Assembly (NCBI GenBank): GCA_018065185.1
Contig: JAGHTU010000023.1
Span: forward strand, 1-64,000
Length of the DNA: 64,000 bases
Origin: Candidatus Equicola faecalis
GTDB lineage: Bacteria > Bacteroidota > Bacteroidia > Bacteroidales > Bacteroidaceae
Direction of reading: 5' to 3'
The translations under genes and the position numbers were made by a program. The notes below the pieces were generated by a model that worked only from the letters and a program-made list of their open reading frames with translations, made no database searches and was not told the origin of the DNA. Positions 25,153 to 35,126 of this stretch are shown here, one piece after another. Every line of letters begins with the position of its first letter. Positions within the stretch are counted from its first letter, which is position 1.

Positions 25153-27129
25153 ATGAAAAAGACAATCTCATTGCTTCTAATATCATTTTACATTACGGTA
25201 TGCGTAAATGCCAATACTACAACATACGTATTTACATCCACCACATGGAAGTCGAAGGTAGGAACGATTGTGACCGATGCCAAGACAGACGGTTGGATAT
25301 GCAACAAAGAAGCAACGGATTACAACGAAGGTCGTACTGATGCACAGGGAGCATTGTATTCCCGTGGCGTAGGCGTAAAGACAGGGACAACCGGCGCAGG
25401 ATGCACCTCCGTGATAACCTTCAGCAAGGTGCGTAAGGTAATCGTCAACTATTGCCAGAACTCCTCGAAGGGGAAGGGACAGATCAATATCAGCGTAGGC
25501 GACAAGACTGAGAGCATCATAGTGTCAAGACCTGCATCATCGGGCGAAGGAGTGTATAACCGTGATGCGGAACTGACATTCGCAGAAGAAAGTGGACAGG
25601 TCACACTATCCGTTGACTGTACGGAAAACGGCATATATATCAATACTATAACGATAAAAGCCGATAACGGCAGTCCTTACAATCCATCGGTTGCTGGAAG
25701 TGTGTTCAAGTTGGTGACGGATGCCAGTCAGTTGCAAGACGGCGACGAGGTATTCTTCGGCGTGGCAAAGGACAAGATAAACTATGTGATGGGAATATGG
25801 GATGAGACGTTCTCAAAAAACAATATCGCAGCCATAAAGGCAAGTTATGATGACGACCGACAGGTGGTGACAGCAGGTGATGAGTGTTCCTACATGGTGG
25901 AACGCCATGGCGACAGCATTGCCTTTCTCGACATCTACAACTGGTATCTCGTGGCAAGCGGTGGTAATCCTAACCGTGGCTCGAATAACTATCTGACGGT
26001 GTGGGATAAATACCACAGTGAGAATTTCGGAGATTATGGTCTGTGGGACGTACAGGTCAGTGCTGACGGAAAGGCTATGGTAAAGAGTTATGGCACATCA
26101 CGGAGCAACCTGATACAGTTCAATCCAAACGGTTCGAATTCAAGGCCAATCTTTGCATGCTATGCAGAAGCACAATATACGCCGATAGCAATCTACCGAC
26201 GCCAGAGTGATATTGACATCACAAAACCTATGATACAATGCAATTTCGTCAACTTCGGTTCACAACTCCTAACAGAAAAGAAAGTGGAGGACAGCAAGAG
26301 GCTTGCAGTTCAAGCCATAAACCTCAAAGAAGACATCACAGCATCATTGAAATATGGTACGGTGTTCGGACTTGACAAGACGCTGCTAGACAGAGACGGA
26401 GACAATCTCACTATCTCCTGCTCTGCCTCTGAGATGGGCGACTATATGGACTCACTCATACTAAAGAGTGGGGAGACGATGAAAGCCGTTGCAGTACTGT
26501 TACACGTGGACAGGACCATCAGCATTGCAGATGCACGAGGGCTGGAAAATCTTACAACCTGTTGGCTGAATGATGTGACCGTGACAAAGAAATACAATCA
26601 GCATATCTTCGCAAAGGATGCAACAGGATGCATACTGCTGTATGATGCAGGCAACATGTATGGACAAGGGATAAAGAAAGGTGACGTGCTGACAGGGGTA
26701 AGTGGCTATGTCAAGAATTACTATGGTAATCCTGAGGTGTGCCTGAACAGTCAGTTTGAGGTGACAGGGCAGACGGATGTGATGCCTGACATCATTGAGA
26801 GGCTGGACTCTGCCGACGTATGCAGGTTTGTGCGATTGGAAAATCAGAAACTGACGGCCATCAGTCTGTATGACCTGTTCAACTACATCGGCGAGCAGAG
26901 ATACCCGGACAATATGAACTACAACGTGGAAGGTATCGTCTATTACTACGACAAACCAGTATTGTGCCCTACACTGATAGAGACAACAACAGGAATAACA
27001 GACAATATGCTTCGCCACGATAACGAAAACATGAGCGTGTATCAAGTCAACGGTCAACGAGTAGCGGTCAACAACCTCCGAAAAAGAGGAGTGTATATCT
27101 ATAACGGCAAGAAAGTTGTTGTTCAGTAA
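25153..27129 (+). CDS. large secreted multi-domain surface protein with Type IX-like C-terminal tail
   Basis: The 658-residue precursor begins with a signal peptide (MKKTISLLLISFYITVCVNA). Residues about 22-175 form a beta-sandwich resembling the anchor-type domain common in Prevotella surface proteins. The middle (about 180-350) is beta-rich with AIYRRQ at its end. Residues about 460-600 look like an OB-fold region (DATGCILLYDAGNMYGQGIK). The tail NGQRVAVNNLRKRGVYIYNG with KKVVVQ resembles Type IX sorting or Por-secretion C-terminal domains. No catalytic motif is visible. The gene is convergent with the GH127 gene, 4 bases apart. Confidence 0.65.
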   Translation: MKKTISLLLISFYITVCVNANTTTYVFTSTTWKSKVGTIVTDAKTDGWICNKEATDYNEGRTDAQGALYSRGVGVKTGTTGAGCTSVITFSKVRKVIVNYCQNSSKGKGQINISVGDKTESIIVSRPASSGEGVYNRDAELTFAEESGQVTLSVDCTENGIYINTITIKADNGSPYNPSVAGSVFKLVTDASQLQDGDEVFFGVAKDKINYVMGIWDETFSKNNIAAIKASYDDDRQVVTAGDECSYMVERHGDSIAFLDIYNWYLVASGGNPNRGSNNYLTVWDKYHSENFGDYGLWDVQVSADGKAMVKSYGTSRSNLIQFNPNGSNSRPIFACYAEAQYTPIAIYRRQSDIDITKPMIQCNFVNFGSQLLTEKKVEDSKRLAVQAINLKEDITASLKYGTVFGLDKTLLDRDGDNLTISCSASEMGDYMDSLILKSGETMKAVAVLLHVDRTISIADARGLENLTTCWLNDVTVTKKYNQHIFAKDATGCILLYDAGNMYGQGIKKGDVLTGVSGYVKNYYGNPEVCLNSQFEVTGQTDVMPDIIERLDSADVCRFVRLENQKLTAISLYDLFNYIGEQRYPDNMNYNVEGIVYYYDKPVLCPTLIETTTGITDNMLRHDNENMSVYQVNGQRVAVNNLRKRGVYIYNGKKVVVQ

Positions 27130-27133
27130 TCCA

Positions 27134-29200
27134 TCACTTGCGGACATCATCTCTGCTGTTATGATACCAGTAGATGATGTTGCGACTGTGATGAAGCGTG
27201 TAATAAGGTTCCAACAAGAGTGTCTTCCAACGGTAAGCGTCAGATATAGAATCTGTGCGTGAAACATCTATCGTAAACGACAACGGGGCATCCTTGCCCA
27301 CAGCAGAGATGCGCTGAAGAATGGTGGCACGGACACCGATGAGCTTCGGCATCTGCGACAATGCTATGCGCTGAGTATAACTGCCCGGAGAATGTCCCAT
27401 GCGCTCACCACGTGCATATTCATGTGGAAGACTGTCATTCGGAAGATTGCAGGCAGAATAATCTGTCGTCAAATTCTGCAATGGTTTTGAGGTGCGCGCA
27501 CCAAGCAACAGCGGTCCGTACTTGAAAGCGATATAATCCGACTTGTGAGGGCATTCCTCGTAACGTAACGTCATCGGCAATGACACTTCTATCTCATCTC
27601 CTTCATGGAACGGTCCGTCAAGCATGACATACGATGATGATGTATGTGCCGACACATCCACAGACTTGCCACCCACAGTGATGCTGAAGCCTGCTGCTAC
27701 CCATGCCGGACGGCGTATGGCAATCGTGTAATCCCCACCACGGGTAACAGTCAGTTTTGAGGATTGCGAATATGGAAAACCCGTCTCCTGACAAATGCCG
27801 AAATGTCTGTCCCAAAGGATGGAAGGCGTAAAGAGATTGACGTATAATGTCCTGTTATCCTCAGAGTGTGTATAGATGAACTGCCCATACTTGCAGTGAT
27901 TCTCCATGCCTGTACCCACACAACACCACATATCCTGATTTTCCACGCTGTAGATACGATAGGCCTGAGGACGAAGCGGTGTGAAATATACATAACCGCC
28001 CGTCAATGGGTCTTGAGTGGAAAGGATATGGTTATACATCACGTTTTCATAGAAATCCATATACTGCGCCTGATGAGTGTCGCAGAAAAGCATCTCGGAG
28101 AGTTTCATCATATTGTTTGAATTGCATGACTCTGGTCCGTCCATCTCGTTGATATACTGATTTCCATCACTCGTAAAATGTTCGTTGACACTATTTCCGC
28201 CGATGCATACCGTGCGGTGCTGCACCACATCATCCCAAAACACACGCGCTGCTTTAGCATAATCCTTTGCCGTTGCATCCTCCTGTGCTATCCGCTCAAA
28301 GCCTATATATTTCGGCACCTGCGTATTGGCATGTTTACCATCAAGGAAACGCTCATTGGCACTCTGCATATTGCTAACCATCGTCTTATGACTGTAACGA
28401 TAGGCTGCTTCCAGATAACGTCTATCACCGAACAAGCGGTAAGCATCCACCAACATTTCGTTCATCCCTCCATGCTCCGTGTCAAGAATGTTCTGCATCT
28501 GCTCATCGGAAAGATGTGAAATGAGACGTATGCTCCAGTCGCACATTCCACGGAAGAGACGCTGAGCCTTACGTGCTCTGGCACCTGTGGCATAAACAGC
28601 CACATCACGCAGTCCTGCCATAATCTTATGCTCACAATAGAAAGGCACCCACCAGCGCACCTTATTCCAAGCGTCAGTATTGCCATGATAAAAGTCGCGC
28701 CAAGCATAATTTATCGGTTGTCCACCTATGAAGCCACGCATACCGTCCTCATCATCACGGAACGCTTTCTGGCAATCGTCCATCACACGGAGCATATAAT
28801 CCATCCTCTCAGCCAATTCTGCCTTCTGGTGAGAATCACTGCTTACGTTCCACGCAAGAGCAAGAGCCGTAAGATAATGCCCTCCCACATGACCATCAAG
28901 GCGAAAACCGTCACTGCCCCAGTTGGCATGATTCGGATGGCGCTCCTCCCATCTGTAATACGGACTTGATGTATCATCCGTCGCCGACAGCCCTGCCTGC
29001 CTTATATAAGGCGTAAGCAATCGGTCAACATCATATTTCAGCAGATTCCGTATGTTAAGGTCCTGCGCCACGCGGAACGGTCCGTCTGTTATGATAGTCT
29101 CATCAAGAGGGAAACACTGCGGATATAGCTTTGTCTGCGCCTGACATACAACACCGCAAAGCATACAAAGCAGAATGGAAAGGGGAAGGAATCGTTTCAT
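27134..29200 (-). CDS. GH127 family beta-L-arabinofuranosidase
   Basis: The 688-residue exported enzyme (signal peptide ending VCQAQ) belongs to the former DUF1680 family. Its zinc-thiolate catalytic centre is visible as E357 and C359 in GPESCN and C426-C427 in WCCVGTGMEN, equivalent to Glu338, Cys340, Cys417 and Cys418 of Bifidobacterium HypBA1. The N-terminal part is the alpha/alpha barrel (NWGSDGFRLDGHVGGHYL) and the C-terminal third is beta-sandwich. It should release beta-L-arabinofuranose from plant glycans in the periplasm. It has its own promoter and is separated from xylA by a terminator, so it is not in the xylose operon. Confidence 0.88.
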   Translation of the reverse strand: MKRFLPLSILLCMLCGVVCQAQTKLYPQCFPLDETIITDGPFRVAQDLNIRNLLKYDVDRLLTPYIRQAGLSATDDTSSPYYRWEERHPNHANWGSDGFRLDGHVGGHYLTALALAWNVSSDSHQKAELAERMDYMLRVMDDCQKAFRDDEDGMRGFIGGQPINYAWRDFYHGNTDAWNKVRWWVPFYCEHKIMAGLRDVAVYATGARARKAQRLFRGMCDWSIRLISHLSDEQMQNILDTEHGGMNEMLVDAYRLFGDRRYLEAAYRYSHKTMVSNMQSANERFLDGKHANTQVPKYIGFERIAQEDATAKDYAKAARVFWDDVVQHRTVCIGGNSVNEHFTSDGNQYINEMDGPESCNSNNMMKLSEMLFCDTHQAQYMDFYENVMYNHILSTQDPLTGGYVYFTPLRPQAYRIYSVENQDMWCCVGTGMENHCKYGQFIYTHSEDNRTLYVNLFTPSILWDRHFGICQETGFPYSQSSKLTVTRGGDYTIAIRRPAWVAAGFSITVGGKSVDVSAHTSSSYVMLDGPFHEGDEIEVSLPMTLRYEECPHKSDYIAFKYGPLLLGARTSKPLQNLTTDYSACNLPNDSLPHEYARGERMGHSPGSYTQRIALSQMPKLIGVRATILQRISAVGKDAPLSFTIDVSRTDSISDAYRWKTLLLEPYYTLHHSRNIIYWYHNSRDDVRK

Positions 29201-29228
29201 AACCTGTATTTTAGTTTTTCGTAGAGAG

Positions 29229-29260
29229 CAAAGTTAATGATAATAGGATGAAGTGACAAA
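29229..29260 (-). promoter_or_regulatory. promoter of the GH127 gene
   Basis: Minus-strand TTTG (29257-29260), a 20-base spacer and TAACTTTG (29229-29236). The leader to the ATG is about 25 bases. Confidence 0.72.
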
Positions 29261-29270
29261 TTTTGCGAGA

Positions 29271-29310
29271 AAGAAAGTCCCCCACTCCACTTCTGCGTGG
29301 AATGAGGGAC
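29271..29310 (-). terminator. intrinsic terminator of the xylose operon
   Basis: A 14-bp stem with two mismatches (29277-29290 / 29297-29310, loop of 6) begins 27 bases after the xylA stop on the minus strand and is followed by TTTCTTTC. Confidence 0.75.
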
Positions 29311-29336
29311 AATCTTTTATTTATCGTTCTTACTGT

Positions 29337-30647
29337 TTATTTCGTATAGAGTGCCACGATAGTCTCATAGAGCTCCTGCTTTCCTGAAGTCTGCTTTGGC
29401 TCATTCACTTTCTTACCATACTCATATACCTGCTCAAGAGTAAGCTTACCATCTTCAAAGTCCTTACCCATACCTGCATCGAAGCTTGCATAACGCTCCT
29501 TTACCATTGCAGGGATTGGGGAGTTTTGGAGGATGTCGGCAGCACTTTCGAGTGCACGTGCCATTGCATCCATACCGCTGATGTGAGCAATGATAATATC
29601 ATCAAGGTCAGTAGAGTTGCGGCGTGTCTTTGCGTCGAAGTTTGTACCGCCAGGAGCAAGACCACCATTGCGTATGATCTGCATCATAGCCTGAACAAGT
29701 TCATACTGGTCAATAGGGAACTGGTCTGTATCCCAACCATTCTGATAGTCACCACGGTTAGCATCAATAGAACCGAGCATACCTGCGTCAACAGCGCAAG
29801 CCAGTTCGTGCTCAAATGTGTGACCGGCAAGTGTTGCATGATTAACTTCAATATTTACCTTGAAGTCCTTATCAAGATTGTGTGCCTTGAGGAAACCGAT
29901 AACAGTTTCTGTATCAACATCGTACTGATGTTTAGTTGGCTCCATTGGTTTCGGTTCGATAAGGAAGTTGCCCTTGAAACCTTTTGAACGGGCATAGTCG
30001 CGTGCCATTGTCAGCATCGTTGCCATGTGCTCTTTCTCACGTTTCTGATCTGTGTTAAGGATAGACATATAACCCTCACGGCCACCCCAGAATACATAGT
30101 TCTCTGCACCGAGAGCAATACCTGCATCAATAGCGTTCTTGATCTGAACGATTGCACGTGCTACGACATCAAAGTCAGGGTTTGTGCTTGCACCATTCAT
30201 GTAACGCTTGTTGCCGAATACGTTGGCTGTTGACCACAGAAGCTTCTTACCGCTCTTTGCCATCTTCTCCTTCAGATAAGCAACAATAGCCTTGAGGTTA
30301 GCCTCGTATTCCTCTACGCTAGAACCTTCGTCAATAAGATCAACATCGTGGAAACAGAAATAGTCGATACCAAGTTTGTCCATGATTTCAAAACCTGCAT
30401 CAGCCTTGTTCTTTGCTATCTCAAGAGCATCTTTTCCTGTGTTCCATGGGAAAGTCTTTGTACCAGGACCGAACTGGTCAGCACCTTCTGCACAGAGTGT
30501 GTGCCACCATGCCATTGCGAAACGCAACCATTCTTTCATAGGTTTACCCATGATCACCTTTTCGGCATCATAATAATGGAAAGCCATAGGGTTCTTTGAC
30601 TCCTTGCCTTCAAACTTAATCTTTTCTAAATTTGGAAAATAAGCCAT
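29337..30647 (-). CDS. xylA: xylose isomerase
   Basis: XylA converts D-xylose to D-xylulose. The 436-residue protein is the longer class II type found in Bacteroidetes. Active-site segments are YFCFHDVDL (catalytic His/Asp), [49 protein letters not shown] and [19 protein letters not shown], which supply both metal sites. An in-frame ATG at 30692 directly abuts the xylB stop, but ATG 30647 gives the standard N-terminus [14 protein letters not shown]. It is downstream of xylB in the same transcript and is followed by a strong terminator. Confidence 0.97.
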   Translation of the reverse strand: MAYFPNLEKIKFEGKESKNPMAFHYYDAEKVIMGKPMKEWLRFAMAWWHTLCAEGADQFGPGTKTFPWNTGKDALEIAKNKADAGFEIMDKLGIDYFCFHDVDLIDEGSSVEEYEANLKAIVAYLKEKMAKSGKKLLWSTANVFGNKRYMNGASTNPDFDVVARAIVQIKNAIDAGIALGAENYVFWGGREGYMSILNTDQKREKEHMATMLTMARDYARSKGFKGNFLIEPKPMEPTKHQYDVDTETVIGFLKAHNLDKDFKVNIEVNHATLAGHTFEHELACAVDAGMLGSIDANRGDYQNGWDTDQFPIDQYELVQAMMQIIRNGGLAPGGTNFDAKTRRNSTDLDDIIIAHISGMDAMARALESAADILQNSPIPAMVKERYASFDAGMGKDFEDGKLTLEQVYEYGKKVNEPKQTSGKQELYETIVALYTK

Positions 30648-30692
30648 AGTTCTTTTAAATTTTTGTTTATGATAATTAAAAATGTTTGTCAT

Positions 30693-32210
30693 TTATTGTT
30701 TCTCCAAACGCTCTGACCACAGATCAAACGCTTTCATATATGCTTCACGGCCAGTTTCATCAGGCTTAACCGTACTCACATGACGCAGAGTAGCAAAAGC
30801 CTCATCGCTATCCTTGTAGATTCCAGCACCGATACCCGCACCACGTGCTGCCCCCACAGCTCCGTCTGTCTCATACAGGTCAATGGTTGCACCCGTAACA
30901 TTTGCCAACGTAGTACAGAAAAGCGGACTGAGGAACATATTGGCATAGGCAGCATGAATATTCGTAACACTCATCCCCATAGCGCGCATGATATCAATGC
31001 CCTGCTTGAAAGAGAATGCAATACCCTCCTGTGCTGCACGCAACAGATGAGCCCTATTATGCACATTGAAGTTGATGCCGTGTATGCTGCAACAGACATC
31101 ACGATTCTGCAACACACGCTCTGCTCCGTTACCGAACGGAATAACCGATACGCCACCAGCACCTATCGGAGCTTCACTTGCCATACGGTTCATATCGTTA
31201 TACGACATATCCGGAGTCATCACATTGCGTTTCATCCACGCATTTAGGATGCCTGTACCATTGATGCACAACAATACACCAAGTCTGGTAAGCTCCTTAC
31301 TGTAGTTAACGTGAGCAAATGTATTTACACGCGACTTAGGGTCGTAGTTCACTTCACCCAGCACGCCATAGACAACACCCGAAGTACCACCTGTAGCGGC
31401 AATCTCTCCCGGCTTCATCACATTCAATGAAAGGGCATTGTTTGGCTGGTCACCACCACGGTAAGTAATAGGAGTTCCCTCAGTGATGCCAAGCTCATGA
31501 GCCACATCACCGCATACCCGTGACTGTACGGCAAATGTAGGTACGATGTCCGGGATAAGAGCCTTACTGAAACCGAAAGCATCCATCACGTCATTGCTGA
31601 CCTGTTTCTCAGCAAAATCCCAAAAGATACCCTCTGAGAGTCCAGAAACAGTAGTATTGATATCGCCTCCGCTGAACTTCATTGCGATATAGTCGCCCGG
31701 CAACATAATCTTATGTATTTTATCATAAATCTCAGGCTCATTGTCTTTCACCCACGCAAGCTTTGCAGCCGTGAAGTTACCCGGTGAGTTAAGCAGATGA
31801 CTTAAACACTTCTCAGCACCTATGCGCAACATTGCAGCATTGCCGTATGGCACAGCTCTACCATCACACCAGATTATACTTGGACGCAGAGGTTTGCACT
31901 CCTTATCCACGCACACCAATCCGTGCATCTGATATGAGATACCTATTGCCTTTACGTCTGCCAAAGGCTCTGCACCTTCGGCAACAGGACGTTGTGCCGT
32001 TATAATAGTACACAATTTCTTTGTGGCTTCTTTCAAATTTTCCCACCACATCTCAGGCTCCTGCTCTGCCCAACCTATCTGCTTTGCCATGATGGCAGCC
32101 TCTTTCTCTGGATAGAATGTCGTGGCTACTATCTCGCCCGTAACAGCGTTCACCAACGATGCCTTAACTGACGATGTACCCACATCATAGCCTAATAACA
32201 ATTCGCTCAT
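30693..32210 (-). CDS. xylB: xylulokinase
   Basis: XylB phosphorylates D-xylulose to xylulose 5-phosphate. The 505-residue FGGY-family protein opens with the phosphate loop LLGYDVGTSSVKASLVNA and has YQMHGLVCVDKE, the binding loop YRGGDQPNNALSLN and the glycine-rich AATGGTSGVVYGV. The start at 32210 follows a promoter with TACTTTTG. An alternative ATG 15 bases upstream is possible. It precedes xylA. A xylose transporter and XylR-type regulator are missing from the window. Confidence 0.94.
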   Translation of the reverse strand: MSELLLGYDVGTSSVKASLVNAVTGEIVATTFYPEKEAAIMAKQIGWAEQEPEMWWENLKEATKKLCTIITAQRPVAEGAEPLADVKAIGISYQMHGLVCVDKECKPLRPSIIWCDGRAVPYGNAAMLRIGAEKCLSHLLNSPGNFTAAKLAWVKDNEPEIYDKIHKIMLPGDYIAMKFSGGDINTTVSGLSEGIFWDFAEKQVSNDVMDAFGFSKALIPDIVPTFAVQSRVCGDVAHELGITEGTPITYRGGDQPNNALSLNVMKPGEIAATGGTSGVVYGVLGEVNYDPKSRVNTFAHVNYSKELTRLGVLLCINGTGILNAWMKRNVMTPDMSYNDMNRMASEAPIGAGGVSVIPFGNGAERVLQNRDVCCSIHGINFNVHNRAHLLRAAQEGIAFSFKQGIDIMRAMGMSVTNIHAAYANMFLSPLFCTTLANVTGATIDLYETDGAVGAARGAGIGAGIYKDSDEAFATLRHVSTVKPDETGREAYMKAFDLWSERLEKQ

Positions 32211-32235
32211 AATAGTTGTTTTCAAGTTAGTTTTA

Positions 32236-32267
32236 CAAAAGTATATATTAAAATACTTACGTGCAAT
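32236..32267 (-). promoter_or_regulatory. promoter of xylBA
   Basis: On the minus strand ATTG (32264-32267), 20 bases, then TACTTTTG (32236-32243). The -33 box keeps only TTG of TTTG. Confidence 0.65.
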
Positions 32268-32323
32268 AGCATATACACACTAAAATATTTTTTTGACCTG
32301 TATCAACCTTTCTATACTCCCTA

Positions 32324-33154
32324 CTAATAGTTGACGGTCTCTGTCTTCCAATCGTCATCAAAATCGAAATGCATTGTCTGCGACACTTGAAAGAAGCGTC
32401 CTGTAGCAGTAATGTGCTTGCCGATACCCATATTCAGTCCGTCAAACGTGCGTGTCTTCACCACTTCGTTCTCATAATCAAGTGCATCAACAGTAAGACT
32501 CATCTTCATTTCACGTTCTGGAAGAAACAGAAATACCGAGACCGAGTCTGTTTCCCGCGTTTTCGGTCTTACGAATATATAAAGGGGGCGTTCAACATTT
32601 GCTAGACCTGTCGTCGGGTTTAGCGTCTGACCACCGGCAGAAAAAAGGAAACGGAACTGGCGCACCTCATCAGGCACACCATCCTGACAAATCAAAGAGA
32701 ACTGCGAGACACACCGCTGCATCGTCATCCTGATTTCTGAAGAATACACATCATCAACATTCACATGGCTCACGGCACAGAACACATCAGTCAAATTTTC
32801 GTCAAAACAAACTTCCTTGACAGACTGTATATCACACTCCATATAACTGCCGACCGCCACCATAGTGTACTCTCCGGAAGACAGGCGCATGGTTATTTCC
32901 CCAAAGTGCCCATTCTCATTTTGTTTCTGCACCTCATTATACACTTTCTTTCCAGACGTATCAAACACGGCAAAAGTTATAACGGCCGAAGATTGCCCCT
33001 CGCGCGTGCGCGTACCTATTAGTGATTCACTCAACTGAAACTTGTCAATCGTTACCTGTAAAGTACTTTCCTTTTTCTCTTCGTTAGAAAAGTTCACTCT
33101 CTCACAACCACATAGAATGAGCACAAAACACGATGCAATAAGGAATCCTTTCAT
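32324..33154 (-). CDS. FimB/Mfa2-like lipoprotein
   Basis: The 276-residue precursor has a lipobox (VLILCGC). The mature part has the two-domain beta-rich pattern of fimbrial anchor or minor subunits of the FimB/Mfa2 family: VITFAVFDTSGKKVYNEVQK, LSSGEYTMVAVGSYMEC, then a second domain with FRFLFSAGGQTLNP and VSVFLFLPEREMKMSLTVDA. That assignment rests on pattern and is moderate. Codons 32996-33022 contain an alternating CG run like those in two intergenic repeats nearby. The gene starts 14 bases after ansA and is probably co-transcribed with it. Confidence 0.55.
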   Translation of the reverse strand: MKGFLIASCFVLILCGCERVNFSNEEKKESTLQVTIDKFQLSESLIGTRTREGQSSAVITFAVFDTSGKKVYNEVQKQNENGHFGEITMRLSSGEYTMVAVGSYMECDIQSVKEVCFDENLTDVFCAVSHVNVDDVYSSEIRMTMQRCVSQFSLICQDGVPDEVRQFRFLFSAGGQTLNPTTGLANVERPLYIFVRPKTRETDSVSVFLFLPEREMKMSLTVDALDYENEVVKTRTFDGLNMGIGKHITATGRFFQVSQTMHFDFDDDWKTETVNY

Positions 33155-33168
33155 AAACGTACATAATA

Positions 33169-34185
33169 TTATATCTCACCGCACAGGCTATGCATCATAG
33201 CTTCTTTCACCTCGTCAGCCGTCATTCCGTCACCGAAAAGGCGCATCATCTTCGTCAATGCAGCCTCCACGGTAGCATCCTGCCCACTGATCACTCCCGC
33301 CTCATATAGATGCAGTCCTGTACCATAACGATGCATCTCCACATTGCCGTCAGTACATTGCGTAATATTCACGATGACTATTCCCTTTTCTGTAGCCTGT
33401 CGGAGCTGATTTGCGATGGCTGTATCCTGAGGGGCATTGCCTGCCCCAAATGTGCGCAGGATGACGCCTTTCAGTCCCTTTATACTCAGCATACTTCCCA
33501 GCACATCTGCTTTTATACCCGGAAACATGCTCATCACAAGCATGTTCGTATCCATATCATAATGAGGAATGAGTGGCTTATCCACGTTATCCACCTTCAT
33601 TATTGCGGCAGTATTATATTCTATATCCACTGCTGAATGGGCAAGAGGAGGATAGTTATAGGAATGAAACGCATCAAAGCGTTCAGCACTGCTCTTTGTC
33701 GTGCGATTCCCACGAAGAAGTTTATCGTGGAAGAAGATGCTGACCTCCGGCACACGTGGCTCTCCATTGTCGTAAACAGCACTGGCAATCTCAATTGCCG
33801 TCACGAGGTTTTCTGTCCCATCAGTACGCAACTTACCTATCGGCAACTGAGAACCGGTAAGCACCACCGGTTTCCGCAATCCTTCAAGCATGAAACTCAA
33901 AGCACTGGCAGTATAAGCCATGGTGTCCGTTCCGTGCAGCACGACGAAGCCATCATATTTCCCATAGTTCTCAACAATGATTTCAGCCAACTTACGCCAC
34001 TGTTTAGGTCCCATATCGCTTGAGTCCAATGGTGGATCAAATGAGACGGTATCCACGTCAAACTCCCGTATCTCATGAACAGCCATAAGGACAGACTTAA
34101 AATCAACGCTTTCAAGAGCACCCGTAAGATGATTTTCTTTCATACCTATGGTGCCTCCCGTGTAGATGAGCAGTATTCTTCCCAT
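33169..34185 (-). CDS. ansA: type I (cytoplasmic) L-asparaginase
   Basis: AnsA hydrolyses L-asparagine to aspartate and ammonia. The 338-residue protein has no signal peptide, indicating the cytoplasmic low-affinity type. The first threonine nucleophile is in IYTGGTIGM and the second catalytic Thr-Asp pair is in VVLHGTDTMAYTAS. GSQLPIGKLRTDG and LRTFGAGNAPQ are further family blocks. It follows a strong terminator that isolates it from the upstream lipoprotein gene, and it precedes the FimB-like gene by 14 bases. Confidence 0.95.
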   Translation of the reverse strand: MGRILLIYTGGTIGMKENHLTGALESVDFKSVLMAVHEIREFDVDTVSFDPPLDSSDMGPKQWRKLAEIIVENYGKYDGFVVLHGTDTMAYTASALSFMLEGLRKPVVLTGSQLPIGKLRTDGTENLVTAIEIASAVYDNGEPRVPEVSIFFHDKLLRGNRTTKSSAERFDAFHSYNYPPLAHSAVDIEYNTAAIMKVDNVDKPLIPHYDMDTNMLVMSMFPGIKADVLGSMLSIKGLKGVILRTFGAGNAPQDTAIANQLRQATEKGIVIVNITQCTDGNVEMHRYGTGLHLYEAGVISGQDATVEAALTKMMRLFGDGMTADEVKEAMMHSLCGEI

Positions 34186-34203
34186 TATCGTTGTCTATTG
34201 TAA

Positions 34204-34240
34204 ATCAAAAAACCGGCTTGATGAAAAGCCAAGCCGGTTT
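34204..34240 (-). terminator. intrinsic terminator of the 271-residue lipoprotein gene
   Basis: A perfect 11-bp stem (AAACCGGCTTG / CAAGCCGGTTT at 34210-34220 and 34230-34240) with a 9-base loop is followed on the minus strand by a T-rich stretch. It lies 28 bases beyond the stop. Confidence 0.9.
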
Positions 34241-34268
34241 CTTTAGTTCTGTTTATAAAACTACTACC

Positions 34269-35084
34269 TTATTTGAGAAGGTTGTTGCGGATGCCTTTCA
34301 GCTGTTCATGCATCTCTGCAAGCTGTGCCTTCAGTTCATCAACGCTCATTGCGTTCAGAGCCTCAAGTGGCTGAATAGCATCACACAGTTCTTCGAGTTC
34401 AGGAGCATATTCCTTTAGACGGTTGAGAGCATTCTGGAAGAGGATGATGCGGTAAGTAATGTTTGAAGCACTCTCGTCTGTAAAACACTCAATAAACTTA
34501 TTGTTAGTATCCTGTGAGATGATATAGAGTTCCTCTACAAGGAATGCAGTTGCAGTATCCCAGAAAAAGTTGATACGACCGTTCTCTTCTTCCTTTGTAT
34601 AGAAATCCTGCATCTTTTCCTTAATATCGTTTTCTTTCTTTTCTGCTGCTTCTTCAAATGCCTTAAAAGCATCATCATCAAGATCAATAACTAACTTCTT
34701 GATTGCTGCATCATACTCATCAATAGGCATATCATAAGCCTGCGCAATCATCTTGTCTGCACTAAGAATAGCCACTGCACGGTATTTCTGTGACAGTGTT
34801 ACAAGGTCGTTTGTTGTGGCTGGGTCAATGAGATACTCTGGCTTAACCTGCTTCTCTTCTTCAGAGAAAACAATCTTACCTTCTTTCAGGTTGGCAATAA
34901 ACGGCATATCACCCATCTTTGCGAACTCAGAAGCCAAAGAGTCAACTTGCATCTTGATGTTAGCCTCAATCTGCTCTTGTTCAAAACTCTTTTCTTCTTC
35001 AGCACCTGCATTTACCTGCTGTTTGCTACCGCCACACGATGTGAGCAGTGCTACTGCTGCCAATGACATAAATAATTTCTTCAT
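34269..35084 (-). CDS. lipoprotein of unknown function, coiled-coil/helical
   Basis: The 271-residue precursor has a lipobox (ALLTSCGG). The mature protein is acidic and almost entirely helical: EEEKSFEQEQIEANIKMQVD, then KYRAVAILSADKMIAQAYDM and a Glu/Lys-rich AFEEAAEKKENDIKEKMQDF, and a leucine-rich C-terminal helix. The C-terminus LKAQLAEMHEQLKGIRNNLL looks like a coiled coil. I do not recognise a characterised family. It sits 42 bases after the ABC transporter gene on the same strand, with no promoter element seen between, and ends at a strong terminator, so it may belong to that transcript. Confidence 0.6.
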   Translation of the reverse strand: MKKLFMSLAAVALLTSCGGSKQQVNAGAEEEKSFEQEQIEANIKMQVDSLASEFAKMGDMPFIANLKEGKIVFSEEEKQVKPEYLIDPATTNDLVTLSQKYRAVAILSADKMIAQAYDMPIDEYDAAIKKLVIDLDDDAFKAFEEAAEKKENDIKEKMQDFYTKEEENGRINFFWDTATAFLVEELYIISQDTNNKFIECFTDESASNITYRIILFQNALNRLKEYAPELEELCDAIQPLEALNAMSVDELKAQLAEMHEQLKGIRNNLLK

Positions 35085-35126
35085 AATGTTGTTAGTTTTA
35101 ATATTAGTTTTGTTTGTATATAGTTT

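Noticed and set aside
27134..32210. A single pentose utilisation locus joining GH127 and xylBA
   Set aside because: A strong terminator after xylA and a separate consensus promoter for the GH127 gene show independent transcription units. No SusC/D pair is present.
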